This document shows positions 1-9,072 of a DNA stretch of 64,000 nt, piece by piece. The notes below the pieces were generated by a model. That model was not told the origin of the DNA. It saw only the letters and a program-made list of their open reading frames with translations, and did no database searches. Source of the stretch: Polyangiaceae bacterium (GTDB lineage Bacteria; Myxococcota_A; Polyangia; Polyangiales; Polyangiaceae); assembly GCA_025353725.1 (NCBI GenBank), contig JANXOF010000095.1, positions 241,678-305,677 of the forward strand. The letters run 5' to 3'. The position numbers and the translations under genes are program-made. The stretch's first letter is position 1, and each line of letters opens with the position of its first letter.

Positions 1-1
1 C

Positions 2-589
2 CACCGCGACGTGAACCCCGCCAACGTCTTTGTCACATTCGATGGCACGGTAAAGCTCTTCGATTTCGGAATGGCGAAAACGATGATGCAGACCAGCGCG
101 AAAACCGCGCCCGGCATCGTGAAGGGCAAGCTCTCGTATCTCGCGCCCGAGCAGATCATGCAGCTCCCCCTCGACCGCCGCGCCGACATCTTCGGACTCG
201 GGACGACGCTTTGGGAACTATGTGCGATGCAACGCCTCTTTCACCGAGACAGCGCGGTCGAAACCGTGCGCGCGGTCCATGCGGGGAAGATTCCCGATGT
301 TCGCAAGGTGGCTCCGCAGGTTTCAGCGCGGCTGGCGAGCGTCATCCAAAAGGCGCTCGAGCGAAACCGCGAACATCGTTACGCCACCGCCGATGAGATC
401 GCGCGTGCGCTGTCCGAAATCGCGGCCCCCTACGCGGCGGAGGCTCCGTCGCGGCTGTCTGCGCTACTCGACGACCTCTTTCCGGAGGAGCGAAAGAAAC
501 AGCGCGGGTGGCTCAAGCCAGCGATTGTTCCTGCGTCGCCCGCGTCTCTCAAAGTACCTCAATCAAAGGGTCCTCCTCCATCGAGGTGA
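2..589 (+). CDS. Ser/Thr protein kinase, C-terminal part (cut by window edge)
   Basis: The reading frame is open from the first bases, so the ATP-binding lobe lies outside the window. It opens in the catalytic loop with HRDVNPAN, then has the metal-binding DFG (LFDFGMAK) and an activation segment ending in YLAPEQ. The rest of the C-lobe follows, including the DIFGLGTTLWEL helix. No membrane segment follows the kinase fold; the protein ends in a short Pro/Lys-rich tail, so it is probably cytosolic. The usual catalytic-loop Lys (HRDxKPxN) is Asn here, as in the kinase at 25453-27927. Its substrate cannot be inferred. Confidence 0.9.
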   Translation, partial: HRDVNPANVFVTFDGTVKLFDFGMAKTMMQTSAKTAPGIVKGKLSYLAPEQIMQLPLDRRADIFGLGTTLWELCAMQRLFHRDSAVETVRAVHAGKIPDVRKVAPQVSARLASVIQKALERNREHRYATADEIARALSEIAAPYAAEAPSRLSALLDDLFPEERKKQRGWLKPAIVPASPASLKVPQSKGPPPSR

Positions 590-625
590 AGCCACAACGC
601 GGACAACCGTACTAATCTGAGCTTT

Positions 626-3409
626 ATGAAGCTCGTGTTCTCGTTCGGTGACGGCAAGGCAGAAGGCGACCCCACCCGAAAGGACCTTCTCGGAGGCAAA
701 GGCGCAGGACTCGCCGAAATGACCAGTCTCGGCCTCCCGGTTCCTCCGGGATTCACCATCACAACGGAGGTCTGTCGCCAGTTCACACGCGACGGTCAGC
801 TTGCCGTCGACCTACCGCGTCAGGTCGACGAGGCGCTGACGCAGATCGAAGCGCGACTCGGAATGCGATTCGGCGACCCAAGCGCCCCTTTGCTGGTCAG
901 CGTCCGCTCTGGGGCACGCGCGTCGATGCCAGGCATGATGGACACAATCCTCAACCTCGGCCTGAACGACGAGACAGCAAATGGGCTTGCCAAACGCACC
1001 CAAAACGCACGCTTTGCTCTCGATTCGTACCGTCGCTTCATTGCCATGTACGCAGACGTGGCACTCGGGGTGAAACGCGAACACTTCGAAGCCGCGCTCG
1101 ACGAAGCGCGCGGTCGTGTCGGGAAACGCAACGGCCTCGACGCCACGCGGCTCAATGCCGAAGAGCTTCGGCGAAAGGTAACGGACGCGGAGATTCCGGA
1201 AGCCGAGCTCGCGCACGTGGTCACGGCTTTTAAAGCCATCGTGAAAACCCAAACCGGCAAGGCATTTCCAAACGACCCAAAAGAGCAACTCTGGGGCGCG
1301 ATACGAGCCGTCTTCCACTCGTGGTCCAATCACCGCGCCGTCGTGTACCGGAAGATGCACGACATTCCCGAATCGTGGGGTACGGCGTGCAATATACAAT
1401 CAATGGTATTTGGCAACTTGGGTGACACGAGCGCGACTGGCGTTGCGTTTACCCGTGACCCCTCCAGCGGCGCGCGCACCCTTTACGGCGAGTGGCTCCC
1501 GAACGCACAAGGCGAGGACGTCGTGGCGGGCATACGCACGCCGATGCCGCTCCGTCGCCAAGCGCACCTTGTCGACCCTCGCGCAGACCACGCACTAGAA
1601 ACGCGCATGCCTGAGGCGTTCGCGAAACTAGTCACCATAAGCGCAGCCCTCGAGACGCACTTTCGCGACATGCAAGATCTCGAATTCACGATCCAAGACG
1701 GTACGCTCTACATGTTGCAGTGCCGGTCGGCGAAGCGAACGGGCGAAGCCGCCGTACGCGCAGCGGTGGAGATGGTGAAAGAGAAGCTCATCACCAGAGA
1801 AGAGGCTCTTTTAAGAGTCGACGCGGCCTCACTCGACCAGCTGCTCCACCCCGCGCTCGACCCTGCAGCACCGAAGACGCTCCTTGCGTGCGGACTCGCC
1901 GCGAGCCCCGGCGCGGCACAGGGCCGAATCACGTTTTCCGCGGACGAGGCCGAGCGTCTCGCGGGGCAAGGCGAAGCCGTCATTCTGGTACGGATCGAAA
2001 CGTCACCGGAAGACATCCACGGAATGAGCGCCGCGCGCGGCATTTTAACCGCGCGTGGCGGAATGACCTCCCACGCTGCGGTCGTCGCCCGCGGAATGGG
2101 CAAGCCGTGCGTCGCTGGAACCTCGGCCCTCCATGTGAGCTATCCGGACCAGACCGTTATCATTAGTCAATATGATGACAATGGACGAAAGTCAGGGCAA
2201 GTCGTTTTGAAAAAGGGTGACTTGATTACCCTCGACGGAGGCAAGGGTCATGTTTATGCCGGCGCACTTCCCACGGTAAGCGCGGAACTGACGGGAGAGT
2301 TCGCCGAGTTGATGAGCTGGGCGGACGCGACCCGAACGATGAAGGTTCGGGCGAACGCAGACACTCCGCTAGACGCGCGAAACGCTCGCGGCTTTGGCGC
2401 GGAAGGCATCGGACTCTGTCGGACCGAGCACATGTTCTTCAACGAATCGCGCATTCGCGCCGTGCGCGAAATGATCCTCGCGGACGACGCGACGGCGCGC
2501 GACAAAGCGCTCGCAAAGCTGCTCCCTGAACAGAGGAACGACTTCGCCGAAATCTTTCGTGCGATGCACGGGCTGCCGGTCACCATCCGGCTCCTCGACC
2601 CTCCGCTCCACGAGTTTTTGCCTCAAGAAAAGGATCAAATCGAGGAGCTCGCCGGCCTTCTCGGCGTGTCGGTGGCTCAGGTCGAGCGACGGATCAAAGA
2701 CTTGCACGAATACAACCCCATGCTTGGGCACCGCGGATGCCGGCTCGGGATTACGTTCCCCGAAATCTACGCGATGCAAGTCCGCGCCATCGTCGAAGCG
2801 GCTGCGGATGTCGTGAGCGAGGGCCTTGTCGTCCTCCCCGAAATCATGATTCCGCTTGCGATGACGCGCGAGGAGCTCGTTCGCATGCGCGGACTGGTCG
2901 ACACGGTCACTGACGAGGTGTTTGCGAGCCGTTTGCCCGTTGTTTTCGCCTTCGGCACCATGATTGAACTTCCGCGGGCAGCCGTGTGCGCAAACGAACT
3001 CGCGCAAGTCGCGGAGTTTTTCTCCTTCGGGACGAACGATCTCACGCAATGCACTCTGGGGTTATCACGCGACGACGCGGGAAAATTTCTTCCAGCTTAT
3101 GTCACGAGTGGCATCCTCGCGAAGGATCCCTTTGTCACGATTGACAGAGCAGGAGTCGGCGCACTCGTTAAGTTAGCTGTCGACGGCGGCCGCTCGACGA
3201 ATCCGAATCTGAAGTTAGGCATCTGCGGGGAGCACGGCGGAGACCCGGAAAGCATCCAGTTCTTCCGCGATCAAAACCTCGACTACGTCTCGTGCTCACC
3301 CTTCCGCGTCACGATCGCGCGCCTCGCGGCGGCGCAGGCAGAGATTCGTTTTCAGCGCGAGTCACACGCGAAAGGAAGCCTTACACCGAGAGAGACACAC
3401 GAATCTTAA
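626..3409 (+). CDS. ppdK: Pyruvate, phosphate dikinase
   Basis: Interconverts pyruvate, ATP and phosphate with phosphoenolpyruvate, AMP and pyrophosphate in the cytosol, at the pyruvate/PEP node. At 927 residues it is close to the usual family length. The N-terminal ATP-grasp domain begins with GGKGAGLAEM. The swivelling phosphohistidine domain carries GGMTSHAAVVARGMG, with the phospho-accepting His at about residue 483. The C-terminal TIM barrel carries GICGEHGGDP, with the catalytic Cys at about residue 867. The start is the only good ATG after the upstream kinase, 36 bases downstream of its stop, with a weak GAG Shine-Dalgarno. It is convergent with hemL. Confidence 0.97.
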   Translation: MKLVFSFGDGKAEGDPTRKDLLGGKGAGLAEMTSLGLPVPPGFTITTEVCRQFTRDGQLAVDLPRQVDEALTQIEARLGMRFGDPSAPLLVSVRSGARASMPGMMDTILNLGLNDETANGLAKRTQNARFALDSYRRFIAMYADVALGVKREHFEAALDEARGRVGKRNGLDATRLNAEELRRKVTDAEIPEAELAHVVTAFKAIVKTQTGKAFPNDPKEQLWGAIRAVFHSWSNHRAVVYRKMHDIPESWGTACNIQSMVFGNLGDTSATGVAFTRDPSSGARTLYGEWLPNAQGEDVVAGIRTPMPLRRQAHLVDPRADHALETRMPEAFAKLVTISAALETHFRDMQDLEFTIQDGTLYMLQCRSAKRTGEAAVRAAVEMVKEKLITREEALLRVDAASLDQLLHPALDPAAPKTLLACGLAASPGAAQGRITFSADEAERLAGQGEAVILVRIETSPEDIHGMSAARGILTARGGMTSHAAVVARGMGKPCVAGTSALHVSYPDQTVIISQYDDNGRKSGQVVLKKGDLITLDGGKGHVYAGALPTVSAELTGEFAELMSWADATRTMKVRANADTPLDARNARGFGAEGIGLCRTEHMFFNESRIRAVREMILADDATARDKALAKLLPEQRNDFAEIFRAMHGLPVTIRLLDPPLHEFLPQEKDQIEELAGLLGVSVAQVERRIKDLHEYNPMLGHRGCRLGITFPEIYAMQVRAIVEAAADVVSEGLVVLPEIMIPLAMTREELVRMRGLVDTVTDEVFASRLPVVFAFGTMIELPRAAVCANELAQVAEFFSFGTNDLTQCTLGLSRDDAGKFLPAYVTSGILAKDPFVTIDRAGVGALVKLAVDGGRSTNPNLKLGICGEHGGDPESIQFFRDQNLDYVSCSPFRVTIARLAAAQAEIRFQRESHAKGSLTPRETHES

Positions 3410-3440
3410 CGTTCGCGAGTGCATGACGGTAGCGCTCAAG

Positions 3441-3461
3441 CCCGAGGCCCTTCGCCTCGGG
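3441..3461. terminator. Hairpin between convergent ppdK and hemL
   Basis: A perfect 8-bp inverted repeat (CCCGAGGC / GCCTCGGG) with a 5-base loop lies in the 68-base gap between two convergent genes. No T-run follows on either strand, so it may be a bidirectional terminator or an mRNA 3' end stabiliser. The function is inferred from position. Confidence 0.5.
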
Positions 3462-3477
3462 AGCAGCGGGCACGCCT

Positions 3478-4761
3478 CTATTGTTTCGCGGCAAAAGCCT
3501 CGTCGGCTGCCGCGACGGTCGCGTCAATAAGCGCGTCGTCATGAGCCGCACTGATGAACGCGGCCTCGTACTGCGAAGGTGGCCAGTATTGTCCGCGGCG
3601 AAGCATCGCGCCGTGCCAAGCGCCGAACCGCGCCGTGTCGGATTTGACAGCATCCTCAAAATTTCCGACGGGCCCGCGCGTGAAAAAGAGTGTGATCATC
3701 GAACCGACGCGCTGCACGCATACCTCAGCGCCGTTCCGTTTGGCGGCATCAACGAGGCCTTTTTCAAGCCGTGCGCCGAGGCTCTCAAGCTTTTCGTAAA
3801 CGCGCGCGTCGAGGAGGCCGAGCAACGCGAGAGCCGCACTCACGGCCACAGGGTTACCGCTAAGCGTGCCCGCTTGGTAGACGGGGCCGAGAGGAGCAAC
3901 CTTTTGCATGATGGCTCGTTTGCCGCCGTAGACCGCGAGAGGCATCCCGCCGCCTATGACCTTTCCTAAACACGTCATGTCAGGCCGTAACCCGACGCGC
4001 TCTTGCATGCCGCCGAGGGAAAGACGACTTCCCGTCATAACCTCATCAAAGATCGAGACAGCTCCATGCGCTTTGCACATTTCGAGAATCGCTTCGAGAA
4101 ATCCAGGAGCCGGGGGAACCACGCCCATATTGCCCACGACGGGCTCGACAATCACACCCGCAATCTCGCTCCCCCGACTACGAAAGAGCTCACGAAGCGC
4201 GCCGCTGTCGTTGTAAGGCAGCGTAAGCGTGCCTTTCGCCGTCGCAGCAGGAACCCCGGCCGAGTCGGGGACGCCAAACGTGAGCGCCCCAGACCCTGCC
4301 TTCACGAGGAGAAAGTCGGCGTGCCCGTGGTAGCAGCCTTCAAATTTCACAATCGCATCACGCCCCGTGAAGCCTCGCGCGGCACGAATCGCCGCCATAC
4401 ACGCTTCTGTGCCGCTTGAAACGGCACGCATCATTTCAATCGAGGGGTAAAGTGCACTCACTTTTTCGGCGAAAATGACTTCGAGTTCGGTCGGTGCGCC
4501 ATAGCTTGTGCCGTTTCTCGCCGCGGTAACGATGGCCTCAACCACCGCAGGATGCGCATGCCCAAGAATCATCGGCCCCCAAGAGCCAACGTAATCCGTG
4601 TACTGCGCACCATCAGCGCCGTAAAGGTACGGGCCTTCGGCGCGCGAGATGAAGACAGGGCTACCGCCGACGGATCGAAACGCACGCACCGGGCTATTCA
4701 CGCCCCCTGGAATTACACGCTCCGCTCGGGCGAGCAGGTCAACGCTCTTGGGATCACTCAT
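3478..4761 (-). CDS. hemL: Glutamate-1-semialdehyde 2,1-aminomutase
   Basis: PLP enzyme of the C5 pathway that converts glutamate-1-semialdehyde to 5-aminolevulinate for tetrapyrrole synthesis. The 427 residues match the family. The N-terminus reads ERVIPGGVNSPVRAF. The PLP site includes SSGTEA (about 115-120), FDEVMTG (about 238-244) and the Schiff-base Lys in CLGKVIGGGMP (about residue 267). The residues after FDEVMTG are SRLS rather than the common FRV. The ATG has AGGA about 7 bases upstream on the minus strand. It is a single gene, convergent with ppdK and divergent from the pilin-like gene at 4975. Confidence 0.96.
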   Translation of the reverse strand: MSDPKSVDLLARAERVIPGGVNSPVRAFRSVGGSPVFISRAEGPYLYGADGAQYTDYVGSWGPMILGHAHPAVVEAIVTAARNGTSYGAPTELEVIFAEKVSALYPSIEMMRAVSSGTEACMAAIRAARGFTGRDAIVKFEGCYHGHADFLLVKAGSGALTFGVPDSAGVPAATAKGTLTLPYNDSGALRELFRSRGSEIAGVIVEPVVGNMGVVPPAPGFLEAILEMCKAHGAVSIFDEVMTGSRLSLGGMQERVGLRPDMTCLGKVIGGGMPLAVYGGKRAIMQKVAPLGPVYQAGTLSGNPVAVSAALALLGLLDARVYEKLESLGARLEKGLVDAAKRNGAEVCVQRVGSMITLFFTRGPVGNFEDAVKSDTARFGAWHGAMLRRGQYWPPSQYEAAFISAAHDDALIDATVAAADEAFAAKQ

Positions 4762-4974
4762 CGGCGCATCCTACCAGAGCTGCCGCAGATAGCCTGTCGC
4801 CATAGCGGATAGGCTGACGCGGATCTTGGCGGGACCACTCGAGTGAGGGAGAGGTCATCCATCCGACATGTGCTGCGAAGTGCAGGTAGTCGGTTTCGCC
4901 CCATGGAACACCCTGGCGAAACCGCGCGACTTCGCTTCCGATGTGGGCACACTCGTTGCTGGTACCCTTGGCGC

Positions 4975-5142
4975 ATGGTGCACGGCAGACGGCTTGGGCG
5001 GGCCATCCGGGGAGCTACGATGGTCGAGTACGCGCTCCTCATCGTGGCAGTGATGCTCGTTGCGGCATTGGGCTATCGCAACCTCGGCAAAAGCGTTCGA
5101 AAGAATGCTGACGAGTCTGCCGCTCAACTCTTGAAAAAATGA
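4975..5142 (+). CDS. Flp-type pilin, orphan copy
   Basis: Encodes about 55 residues with a class-III (Flp/Tad) prepilin signature: a basic leader, then RG^ATMVEYALL, with Glu at +5 after the predicted cleavage Gly, and one hydrophobic helix. The ATG at 4975 is preferred over the upstream in-frame start at 4843 because leaders of this family are short and basic (MVHGRRLGRAIRG). It would be processed by the prepilin peptidase at 12003. It lies about 6.5 kb from the other pilins and directly before a lipoprotein gene with a 23-base gap, so it may be a minor pilin or a pseudopilin. Confidence 0.82.
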   Translation: MVHGRRLGRAIRGATMVEYALLIVAVMLVAALGYRNLGKSVRKNADESAAQLLKK

Positions 5143-5165
5143 CTTACCCCCCCCCGAGGCGCGTG

Positions 5166-6740
5166 ATGAAGACGTTGAAATTCAGTCTGACCGGCGGCGG
5201 CGTATCGATAGTCATAGCCCTCCTCGCGGCATGCAGCAGCACCGCCACCGAGGCCCCCGCGCCCTATCCGTCGGGCGGGCCAAAGGATGCGAACGGAACC
5301 TTTCACGACGGAACCACGGTCGTCGACGGCGACCTCGCCGACCTTGCCAACGTCCTCCCCGACAGCGTTGTGTTTCCCGAGTCTGCCTTTCCGAAATTGT
5401 CGGATCGGAAGGAGGGCGACATTCTTATCGGGCAAGCCCAAAAGGAGGGAACCGCAGGCAAAAACCCAGATGGGTTTCTTCGGCGCGTTACACGCGTAAG
5501 GAAGACTCCCGCAGGTACGGTCGTCGATACGGTTCCCGCCACGCTTCCGGAAGCGGTCGACAAGTTAGACGTTCACGCCGCGCTTCCAGGCAAGGGGAGC
5601 ACCACCAAACTACTCGATTACAGTGGAACCAAGCTCTTTGATTTCAAAGCTACTGCGCGAGCGCCCGATGGCACGATCGTTCCTTATACGGCTTATGCGC
5701 GCGTCGAGAAAGGCACACTCGGATTCACGCCGGACTTCACACTCGATGCCGACATGACATTTCTCAACGTTCATTCATTCAAGGTCAGTGCCACCGGCAA
5801 CCTCGACGCGAAGCTCCTGATCGCCGCGGGAGTGACCATCGACAAGTCAGTCGACCCGAAGGCCGCCGCAAAAATCGCCGGCCAAGTCATTAAGAAGACT
5901 TTCTCGAAGAACATCGCAGACTACGATGTGAACCTCGGCACGATTGGTCTCGCCGGCATAACGATACCCCTACGAGCGCGTTACCGAGCTTCTCTCTCGT
6001 GTGATTTTGCGTTCACCGCACCGGTCGAAGCGAAAGTCGGCGGCAACGCCACGGGGTCGGTCACCGCAGGATTCTCTTATGCGGACGGCAAGCTTACGCC
6101 CGCGTTCGACAAAAGCGCCGCGCTTACCCGGACGGCGCCAACGTTTACAAAACCTGGGATCATGGAGGCGTATTGCTCGGTGAGCCCGACGTTCGAGCTC
6201 AAGATGTTCGGGGTCGCCACCGGCCAATTAACGGTGAACGCGCGGGCGGGGATGGGTGCGTCGCAAACGTGTACGGACAAAGACGCGACCGGCATAACGA
6301 ACGCGTTGGTCACTGGCGACGTCGAGGCGGGCGTGGCCGCGAAGGTCCTCGCGAACGTCGATGTCTTCGGACTCTATAAGTGGAAAAAAGAATGTACGCT
6401 TTTCGACGTGAGCGAAATCGAATCTTACGTCGCGACATATCCCTATCCCGGAAGTCCAAGCGCCACCTGCGTCGACTCGGGCTCATTCCCACTTCCCGTC
6501 GCGGCAACGGCTAATCCGGACGGATGCTTCGATGAGACAGACGAACCAACCGCGCAGCCAAAAGCGCCTATCCCAGGAAAATGTATACACGATGTGTGCA
6601 CCATCGGCGACAAGCTGGGTCAAGCGTGCAACGACTGCACAATGAAGATTTGCGCCGCTGATTCCTATTGCTGCGACACCTTCTGGGGCCTGTCATGCTT
6701 CGAGCGCGTTTCGCAATACTGCGGAAGAACGTGCGAGTAG
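5166..6740 (+). CDS. Putative lipoprotein with Cys-rich C-terminus
   Basis: A protein of about 524 residues starting at the ATG at 5166, which has GAGG just upstream; an earlier in-frame start at 5139 is less likely. It has a type II signal peptide with lipobox LLAAC (Cys about 23). The body is rich in Gly, Thr and Val and probably forms a beta-rich fold. The last 60 or so residues are dense in Cys (CIHDVCTIGDK, CNDCTMKIC, SYCCDTFWG, CGRTCE). Such Cys-rich ends are common in large secreted proteins of myxobacteria. No catalytic motif was recognised. It follows a pilin-like gene and may be cotranscribed with it. Confidence 0.8.
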   Translation: MKTLKFSLTGGGVSIVIALLAACSSTATEAPAPYPSGGPKDANGTFHDGTTVVDGDLADLANVLPDSVVFPESAFPKLSDRKEGDILIGQAQKEGTAGKNPDGFLRRVTRVRKTPAGTVVDTVPATLPEAVDKLDVHAALPGKGSTTKLLDYSGTKLFDFKATARAPDGTIVPYTAYARVEKGTLGFTPDFTLDADMTFLNVHSFKVSATGNLDAKLLIAAGVTIDKSVDPKAAAKIAGQVIKKTFSKNIADYDVNLGTIGLAGITIPLRARYRASLSCDFAFTAPVEAKVGGNATGSVTAGFSYADGKLTPAFDKSAALTRTAPTFTKPGIMEAYCSVSPTFELKMFGVATGQLTVNARAGMGASQTCTDKDATGITNALVTGDVEAGVAAKVLANVDVFGLYKWKKECTLFDVSEIESYVATYPYPGSPSATCVDSGSFPLPVAATANPDGCFDETDEPTAQPKAPIPGKCIHDVCTIGDKLGQACNDCTMKICAADSYCCDTFWGLSCFERVSQYCGRTCE

Positions 6741-6771
6741 GACTCTCTCGACCGCCTGAGGAACCAGGCTG

Positions 6772-7485
6772 TTAAATTCGTGTCGGGCCCGCGCGCACTC
6801 CCGACGCGCGAGCCCCTTTTACGACCGTCTTGTCGATTTCAAACTTTTGTTCCAGCGTTATGAGCTCGTCCTTGTCTTTCGCGACGAACGTGAGGGTCGG
6901 GCTTTCGGGGCGAAGCTTGGGCGCCTTCTCGGCACCTGACTTTGTGTCGACGGTCAGCGTGACGGCTTCACCCGCTTTCACGGTTAGAAGGAAGTGAGCC
7001 GCGCCCCACGCATCCGTTCTGCCTACCTCTTTGCCGAGATAAATCACTGGCAAGTGCGTTCCGTTTTCCGTGCGAATCCCCACAACGACCGTCCTCGTAA
7101 GAGGTGCACACCTAGCGGCAAAGCTCGGGGCGCGAGATCCGCTAGCAAGACCTCGCAACGACATGACGATAGGGTCTGGCGGCGACTGGAATCCCGGTGG
7201 GCAGGTCACGAGGATCTCCGCTCTGTCCCCTTCCCGTCCGTGTAGAACGACGCGCGCAAAACCGTGAGCGTCGGTCGATGCAAGAGGTTGGCTCTGCCGA
7301 CTCAGCGACGCGCCGGCGATGGTCTGGCCCGGATCACTCGTCACGCTCACGTCAAACTCGAACGTAAGATTCGATGGGTCTTCGGCCTCGAAAGGTGCAC
7401 ATCCGAGGGATGTAAGGCACGCTCCAAGGAGCAGCGATCTCGCTAACGTCACGACACCTGGTAGACGATATCGGTCGTACCTCAT
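6772..7485 (-). CDS. Putative lipoprotein with Ig-like/carboxypeptidase-regulatory-like repeats
   Basis: A 237-residue protein with a signal peptide and lipobox LTSLGC (Cys about 29). Two stretches resemble small beta-sandwich modules of the carboxypeptidase-regulatory or Ig-like type, one around STDAHGFARVVLHG and another around GRTDAWGAAHFLLTV. It is the last gene of the minus-strand operon with the TadE/TadG-like genes, and its ATG overlaps the stop of the gene upstream by 4 bases. It may be a surface accessory of the pilus or secretion system. This role rests only on context. Confidence 0.7.
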   Translation of the reverse strand: MRYDRYRLPGVVTLARSLLLGACLTSLGCAPFEAEDPSNLTFEFDVSVTSDPGQTIAGASLSRQSQPLASTDAHGFARVVLHGREGDRAEILVTCPPGFQSPPDPIVMSLRGLASGSRAPSFAARCAPLTRTVVVGIRTENGTHLPVIYLGKEVGRTDAWGAAHFLLTVKAGEAVTLTVDTKSGAEKAPKLRPESPTLTFVAKDKDELITLEQKFEIDKTVVKGARASGVRAGPTRI

Positions 7486-8465
7486 AGGGTCTCGTCTACG
7501 CGCACGCCCTCATTGGGTGCCGCAGTGGCTTCGACCATCGTGACGGTGGTGCGTGATTCGCTCTCGACGAAGCTAAGAAAAACCTGGGCGCTATCTGCGC
7601 GAAGGTACGCGACGCTTGCCGGAGAAGCCGGCAAAGCGACATTGACGAACCCTTTCGCTTTAAGAGATTCGTCAAACGCCCGTTCTGACACAGCGCGCTT
7701 ACCTGGTGAATCGAAAATACGCACCGCCGCGGGAGAACCGTCGACGGATGCACTCAGCGTTCGCCGGGCCCCTACTGGCCGGGGTACGAGCGACGAATCC
7801 GTGCCCGGGGCGTCGCCGCGAGCGGGAAACATCTTGTCGAGATTCAGCTCACCGTCCGACCAGAACGTCACGACGTGCGATCCTGGCCTACCGCTCGCAT
7901 TTTTTTCAGCAAAGACGTAGCGGAAGTGCCCTAACTTCGAGAGATCTCCCGTCTCCGCAAGCGCTTGGAGTCGCTCCGCCAACGAGCGCGCCGGCTCGCC
8001 TCCTGTCGCCGGGTCGGACGCGAAACATACGACCATGCCGCGGTCACCCGACTCGTCGCGCACGACGGAGGCACGGATGGGGTCGACCTTCGGCAAAAAG
8101 GCGCGATCGACCATAGCCGTAGGAATGTCTCGCATCGCTGTGGCGAGGGCGCCCGGGTTGTCACGACAATAGCTCTCATAACGGTCGAGCACCTCGTGCG
8201 TCGACTGCGCGGTGAGCGCACTCGCCCGATGAAGCTCTGCGCCATTAATCCGCACGATCGAGGCTCCCCCCGTCAAGTCCTCGAGCTTGGCGAGCTGATG
8301 TCCGACCGCCAATCCCATTTCGCGAACGTCGGCATAAACGGACCGACTTGCTGCGGCAGCAACCCCACCGAAGACGAGCGTCGAGTACAGAGACATACGG
8401 AGTGAGCGCGCACTCGGGAACAGCGCGCGACGAGCGAGAACCCACCACTTGTTTCGGGCAGTCAT
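7482..8465 (-). CDS. Hypothetical membrane-anchored protein in the TadE/TadG-like operon
   Basis: About 327 residues from the ATG at 8465. A GTG at 8525, directly abutting the upstream stop, would add 20 residues. There is a basic N-terminus, then one hydrophobic stretch (STLVFGGVAAAA), and the remainder looks soluble and extracytoplasmic. No conserved family was recognised. It lies between a TadE-like gene and a lipoprotein gene and overlaps the latter by 4 bases, so it is probably cotranslated with pilus components. It could be a Tad accessory protein. Confidence 0.65.
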   Translation of the reverse strand: MTARNKWWVLARRALFPSARSLRMSLYSTLVFGGVAAAASRSVYADVREMGLAVGHQLAKLEDLTGGASIVRINGAELHRASALTAQSTHEVLDRYESYCRDNPGALATAMRDIPTAMVDRAFLPKVDPIRASVVRDESGDRGMVVCFASDPATGGEPARSLAERLQALAETGDLSKLGHFRYVFAEKNASGRPGSHVVTFWSDGELNLDKMFPARGDAPGTDSSLVPRPVGARRTLSASVDGSPAAVRIFDSPGKRAVSERAFDESLKAKGFVNVALPASPASVAYLRADSAQVFLSFVESESRTTVTMVEATAAPNEGVRVDETL

Positions 8466-8525
8466 GATCTTGGCGCACGGTCGTTCGCGCAGGGAAAGAG
8501 TTGCGTCCGAAACGCAAATTCGCAC

Positions 8526-9056
8526 TCAAAAGGTGTCAAAAATGTCACTAATATAGGAGAAGACTTTGACAGCTCGATCTTCGCTCACGGCATCGCCGCA
8601 CGTCACGAAGGACGCCGACGAAACCTCGCGACTGACAAATCCTTCGCGATTTGACCGCAGTTCTTTCTGCGTCGTGGCCGCTGCCGACGTCACAAGCGTG
8701 AGTTTTGTAATCGTGTCAAAAGGGGTACCGGCCTTGGAGCGGTCGAACTTAGCCAACGCCGTTTCAGCGTTAGAGTCGCCATGAGCATCGAGAACAAAAG
8801 GTTTTCCGGGCTCTAGTGACTGAATGGACCCCTTGGGCATGTCTTTCTCGAGCCCTGCACCGGGATCTCCCTTACACGCACCCATGGCATGCGCCATCGC
8901 ACTCGCTCGCGCCAAGCGTTGAACGCGCATCTTTCCTAAGTAAAGCTCACGAAAGTAGACTACGCCCAAGAAGCAAAGCGTAAACATGGAGATGACGACA
9001 ATCGACTCGACGAATACTGCGCCGCATTTCGCACGTCGGCAGATGTGCTTTTTCAT
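8526..9056 (-). CDS. TadE-like pseudopilin
   Basis: 176 residues with a basic N-terminus followed by GAVFVESIVVISMFTL, the TadE-type pattern of a Glu inside the start of a hydrophobic helix. A short helical linker and a globular extracytoplasmic domain with two Cys (about 60 and 154) follow. TadE and TadF are minor pseudopilins of the Tad pilus that are processed by the same peptidase as the Flp pilin. It follows the TadG-like gene with a 16-base gap and precedes an unknown gene whose possible GTG start abuts its stop. Family assignment is by N-terminal pattern only. Confidence 0.75.
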   Translation of the reverse strand: MKKHICRRAKCGAVFVESIVVISMFTLCFLGVVYFRELYLGKMRVQRLARASAMAHAMGACKGDPGAGLEKDMPKGSIQSLEPGKPFVLDAHGDSNAETALAKFDRSKAGTPFDTITKLTLVTSAAATTQKELRSNREGFVSREVSSASFVTCGDAVSEDRAVKVFSYISDIFDTF

Positions 9057-9072
9057 TTGGATTTCTCAATTT

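Noticed and set aside
4965..4985. Sigma-54-like GG/GC promoter pattern before the first pilin
   Set aside because: The GG and GC pairs are 10 bases apart instead of 12, and the site overlaps the start codon.
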